9,255 bases of DNA from CAWBCI01 sp963787195. Its GTDB lineage: Bacteria; Bacteroidota; Bacteroidia; Bacteroidales; JAGOPY01. The notes beneath the pieces are model-generated. The model was not told the DNA's origin. It ran no database searches and saw nothing but the letters and a program-made list of their open reading frames with translations. Location of the stretch: the NCBI GenBank assembly GCA_963787195.1, contig CAWBCI010000008.1, positions 1 to 9,255 of the forward strand. The letters run 5' to 3'. This document shows, piece after piece, positions 6,669-9,255 of the stretch. Position 1 is the stretch's first letter. Every line of letters starts with the position of its first letter. Position numbers and translations under genes: made by a program.

Positions 6669-6695
6669 AGTAATGAAATATGTCATTTCTTATTT
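6664..6695. repeat. 32-bp interrupted inverted repeat in the divergent promoter region
   Basis: The left arm is AAATAAG-T-AATGA (6664-6676) and the right arm is TCATT-T-CTTATTT (6683-6695), separated by six bases (aatatg). Twelve of thirteen positions pair, the exception being the symmetric T/T at 6671 and 6688. It lies between the divergent secreted-protein and phosphofructokinase genes and overlaps the candidate -7 of the former. Operator-like dyad symmetry is the most natural reading. It has no GC clamp or T tract of its own to make it a terminator. Confidence 0.5.
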
Positions 6696-6772
6696 ATCTC
6701 CCAAAAATATTAATAATTTTTTAAAAGAGGGGGGGATTCTCTTCTTAATCAGTCCCTGCATTAAAATCTTTA

Positions 6773-6800
6773 TTGGCAAGATGAAACTTTTCTATTTTTG
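6773..6800 (+). promoter_or_regulatory. Bacteroidota-type promoter for the phosphofructokinase gene
   Basis: TATTTTTG (6793-6800) matches the TAnnTTTG -7 consensus exactly. TTG (6773-6775) lies 17 bases upstream, within the reported 17-23 range for Bacteroidota -33 elements. Transcription would start near 6807, leaving a leader of about 12 bases before the ATG at 6820. That leader has no Shine-Dalgarno sequence, which is normal for this phylum. Confidence 0.6.
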
Positions 6801-6819
6801 CATGACAAACAATTAGCAT

Positions 6820-8049
6820 ATGAAAGGAAGTATTGCAATTTTAGCCGGCGGGGGACCCGCGCCTGGTATTAATACCGTAATCAGTATGGTAGCGATGGTG
6901 TTTTTAAAAGATGGCTACCGGGTAATCGGGCTCCATGAAGGTTATAAAACCCTGTTTTCAGCTAAACCCAAAATTCAGGATATAGATTTTGAAATGGCTG
7001 ACAAGATCAAGAACCAGGGAGGATCGGCCCTCAAAATGAGTCGCTACAAACCTACAGATGAAGAGTTTAAAACTGATTTTTTTGTTGATAATGATATCCG
7101 TTTGCTGGTTACCATCGGGGGTGATGATACTGCTTCAACCTCCAACCGTATCTATCAATTCCTGGCAGACCACAATATCCGGATTCAGAATATTCATGTT
7201 CCAAAGACGATCGACAACGACCTTCCTCTCCCGGAAGGGCAACCTACTTTTGGTTATCAGTCGGCAAAAGACGCCGGGGTCAGTATAGTTTCCACTATTT
7301 ATGAAGATGCCCGGACAAGTGGTAATTGGTTTGTCATCTCAGCCATGGGAAGGGAAGCCGGGCACCTGGCTTTTGGGATAGGGGGCGCCTGTCATTTGCC
7401 CATGATTATCATTCCTGAAATGTTTAACAAGACTACCATTTCCTTTGATAAGATTATCAGGCTTGTTATCTCATCTATAATAAAGAGAAGGATTAACGGA
7501 GTGGAATATGGCGTAGCCATTATCAGTGAAGGGGTTTTCCATTTTCTTACGGATGAAGAAATAAAAGCTACCAATATCGAATTCACCTATGATGAACACG
7601 GACATCCGGAATTAGGGAATGTCAGCAAGGCCCATGTTTTTAACATGCTATTACAAAGGAAATTGAAAGAGTTGAAAATTTCAGTTAAAAGTCGTCCTGA
7701 AGAACTGGGTTATGAGCTCAGGTGTGTTATGCCGGTGGCATTTGACCTTTTATATTGCTCCCTTTTAGGATTCGGAGTGAAGAAACTTTTTGATCAGGGG
7801 ATAACAGGATGCATGGTTAGTTCAGATCCGAAAGGAGACATTTTTCCACTCTTTTTAAAAGATGTGGTTGATGAACATGGAAAGGTTAAGCCCAGGATGG
7901 TAAATATCAATTCTCAGAAAGCACAATTAATCTTTAAACATGCAGTGCAATTCCTGGGTGAGCAGGATTATGAAGCTGCCAGGAAGTATGTGCCAAATCC
8001 TGAAGAGTACGATTTTTTAAAGATTTTGAATTGGGATGACTGGGCCTGA
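6820..8049 (+). CDS. 6-phosphofructokinase, pyrophosphate-dependent type
   Basis: It interconverts fructose 6-phosphate and fructose 1,6-bisphosphate in cytoplasmic glycolysis/gluconeogenesis. The 409 residues form one phosphofructokinase domain: GGGPAPGIN (10-18) for phosphate binding, GGDDT (100-104), VPKTIDND (127-134, with catalytic Asp132), MGREAGHLA (176-184), IPE (198-200) and ELGYELR (295-301). Two residues mark donor type in this family. Asp103 stands where ATP enzymes have Gly (GGDGS), and Lys129 stands where they have Gly (PGTIDND). Both are the pyrophosphate-type states, so I infer that PPi, not ATP, is the phosphoryl donor and the reaction is reversible. Biochemistry could differ. 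The ATG at 6820 lies about 12 bases after the predicted transcription start and puts the glycine motif at its usual position. The gene is divergent from the secreted-protein gene and convergent with the exported-protein gene, with 17 bases between stops and no visible terminator. Confidence 0.93.
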   Translation: MKGSIAILAGGGPAPGINTVISMVAMVFLKDGYRVIGLHEGYKTLFSAKPKIQDIDFEMADKIKNQGGSALKMSRYKPTDEEFKTDFFVDNDIRLLVTIGGDDTASTSNRIYQFLADHNIRIQNIHVPKTIDNDLPLPEGQPTFGYQSAKDAGVSIVSTIYEDARTSGNWFVISAMGREAGHLAFGIGGACHLPMIIIPEMFNKTTISFDKIIRLVISSIIKRRINGVEYGVAIISEGVFHFLTDEEIKATNIEFTYDEHGHPELGNVSKAHVFNMLLQRKLKELKISVKSRPEELGYELRCVMPVAFDLLYCSLLGFGVKKLFDQGITGCMVSSDPKGDIFPLFLKDVVDEHGKVKPRMVNINSQKAQLIFKHAVQFLGEQDYEAARKYVPNPEEYDFLKILNWDDWA

Positions 8050-8066
8050 TCCGGAATGAATGAGCT

Positions 8067-9182
8067 TTATTTGTCCTGCCCGTTTTCTTCCTGACTTCCG
8101 AAAATTTCCTGGCTGGCAGCAATCGTAAATTTCCTGACAGCATCCATAATTATTTGCTCGTTGGAAGGATAAGGCACTTCTTTATTCTTAAGTAGTTTGA
8201 GTGTTTCATCCCCGGCTGCTTCAGGATCCCCCTGCAAAGTCGCGAATTTATTCAGGAATATCGATTCAACACTAATAGGGATAATATTTACTTTTTGCCC
8301 GTTTTGATCATCAATAAATATAATACTGCCGCTGATATTTGCAGTTTTGCGTTGCCGTGTTTCATTGATGTTGCAGCCGATAGTATCTACAACTACTCCA
8401 TTTTTATAAACATCTCTTGCCTCTCCATAATTAAGTTTTTTTATCTGGTCGGTAGAAACACTGAGGTCATTCAGCATAACCCGGAAGGTAAAATCGTAAG
8501 AATCGGAATTTTTCACGGGTCTGGCCTGCCCATAACGCTTCATCTTATAGTCCCAAACCAGTCTTGAAAGTTCTTCGGTAATCTTTTCATTCAGGACTTT
8601 CCCGGTATTATTATAAAGTTCGAACTGAATATTCCTCGCTCCAACCAGGATGGATTGCCGTATCATTTTATCCAGATTACTTATATCCGCCTTCATTCCG
8701 GCCAGAATGAAAAGCTGGTCATAAGCTTTACGGGCTGAATCAGGTTTATCATAACCCAACAGTTTTTGGGCATAGGCATAAAAATAAGCTATTGCATATT
8801 TCCTGGCTTCCATTATATCCTTATCATAATCCTCCATATGAAAACCCATTTCCGCCAATACGCCATCAGAAAGGGTCATGACCTGTTTCTGCCTGTTATC
8901 CAAACGTGAATAAAGGCGGAAAATATTATACCATATATCCGGTTGACCCGTCAATTTCAATGCTATAATATTATCCTGGTCCTGTTTATTGGCTTTGGCA
9001 AAAAGATCCGACATAGGGGCGATATTTTTACTTTGCCGGGGAAACTCTTTCAGTCTTCGCACCAGTTTGTCAAGGCTCTGATCGTAATCATTTGATGGCT
9101 GGCTAAATGCCTTCCCGCCAGCAATGATTATCTGTAAAACAATAATATTCAGCAGAAATACTCTATTCAGGAAAGTTTTCAT
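8067..9182 (-). CDS. exported protein of unknown function, 371 residues
   Basis: I do not recognise this family. The N-terminus is a signal peptide (Lys2 and Arg7, hydrophobic core about 8-21, likely cleavage after AFS at 25-27). There is no lipobox Cys, so it should be periplasmic or secreted and not a lipoprotein. Residues about 30-180 look alpha-helical and TPR-like (DIWYNIFRLYSRLDNRQKQ, ARKYAIAYFYAYAQKLLGYDKPDSARKAYDQLF). Residues about 183-310 look beta-rich (NIQFELYNNTGKVLNEK, SYDFTFRVMLND, ISGSIIFIDDQNGQKVNIIPISVES). A short helical tail rich in Glu/Gln/Asp ends in GQDK. The only Cys is residue 270. A helical-repeat front with a beta-rich back suggests a scaffold or assembly role in the envelope, but that is a guess. 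The start is ATG at 9180-9182, the only start that includes the full signal peptide. The gene converges with phosphofructokinase and shows no functional link to it. Confidence 0.82.
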   Translation of the reverse strand: MKTFLNRVFLLNIIVLQIIIAGGKAFSQPSNDYDQSLDKLVRRLKEFPRQSKNIAPMSDLFAKANKQDQDNIIALKLTGQPDIWYNIFRLYSRLDNRQKQVMTLSDGVLAEMGFHMEDYDKDIMEARKYAIAYFYAYAQKLLGYDKPDSARKAYDQLFILAGMKADISNLDKMIRQSILVGARNIQFELYNNTGKVLNEKITEELSRLVWDYKMKRYGQARPVKNSDSYDFTFRVMLNDLSVSTDQIKKLNYGEARDVYKNGVVVDTIGCNINETRQRKTANISGSIIFIDDQNGQKVNIIPISVESIFLNKFATLQGDPEAAGDETLKLLKNKEVPYPSNEQIIMDAVRKFTIAASQEIFGSQEENGQDK

Positions 9183-9195
9183 AGGATAACATTTG

Positions 9196-9225
9196 TAAGA
9201 TTAATCAGAATCTCTTTTAAAGCAA
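9196..9225 (-). promoter_or_regulatory. weak candidate promoter for the exported-protein gene
   Basis: On the minus strand TTG (9225-9223) is followed after exactly 19 bases by TAATCTTA (9203-9196), which matches TAnnTTTG except at two positions. This would start transcription just before the ATG at 9182. The spacing is ideal but the -7 element is imperfect. Confidence 0.25.
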
Positions 9226-9255
9226 GTAAATACGAATTTATTATAAGTCAATATT

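Noticed and set aside
6725..6743. AAGAG / CTCTT arms around a seven-G run upstream of the phosphofructokinase promoter
   Set aside because: The arms are only 5 bp, and the G run is not repeated elsewhere and too short to call a quadruplex. It may just be a polymorphic homopolymer.
8295..8567. 90-residue plus-strand open frame
   Set aside because: It is antisense to the exported-protein gene, whose signal peptide and regular secondary-structure pattern support the minus-strand reading.

Overview
The window looks like chromosomal DNA from a member of the Bacteroidota. The support is: promoter -7 elements of the TAnnTTTG type (exact matches near 2718 and 6793); start sites mostly without Shine-Dalgarno sequences; a large secreted protein built from PKD and jelly-roll modules; an aspartate kinase with the IWKDVPGVLNADP form of its nucleotide-binding loop; and a pyrophosphate-type phosphofructokinase. 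I saw no rRNA, tRNA, CRISPR array, insertion sequence, integrase or phage gene.

Layout. Bases 1-392 are very AT-rich. They may hold the last codons of a gene entering from the left (stop at 74-76), followed by a clear hairpin terminator (84-107). From 393 to about 2198 runs a Lon-family AAA+ protease gene (LonB-like, AAA_32 type). It is broken by about ten single-base frameshifts and cut off just where the S16 protease domain should begin. At about 2193-2200 the similarity switches abruptly to the minus strand of another gene: the first ~133 codons of mfd (transcription-repair coupling factor, GTG start at 2594). Both genes stop at the same point and base composition changes there, so this is a breakpoint. 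It could be a real rearrangement, but a chimeric assembly or amplification join is at least as likely.

From mfd rightward the sequence is clean, with genes on alternating strands, each apparently its own transcription unit. They are: lysC-type aspartate kinase (2752-4029, +), divergent from mfd; an 865-residue secreted multidomain protein (4026-6623, -), whose stop codon overlaps the lysC stop; PPi-dependent 6-phosphofructokinase (6820-8049, +), divergent from the secreted protein; and a 371-residue exported protein of unknown function (8067-9182, -), convergent with the phosphofructokinase. These are housekeeping genes (DNA repair, aspartate-family amino acid synthesis, central carbon metabolism) mixed with envelope or secreted proteins. 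Nothing suggests that they form one functional system.

I did not find a convincing undescribed system. The points most worth a second look are the lon/mfd breakpoint, the indel pattern in lon, the symmetric palindrome and hairpin in the mfd-lysC promoter region, the inverted repeat between the secreted protein and the phosphofructokinase, and the secreted protein that ends without a recognisable type IX sorting domain.
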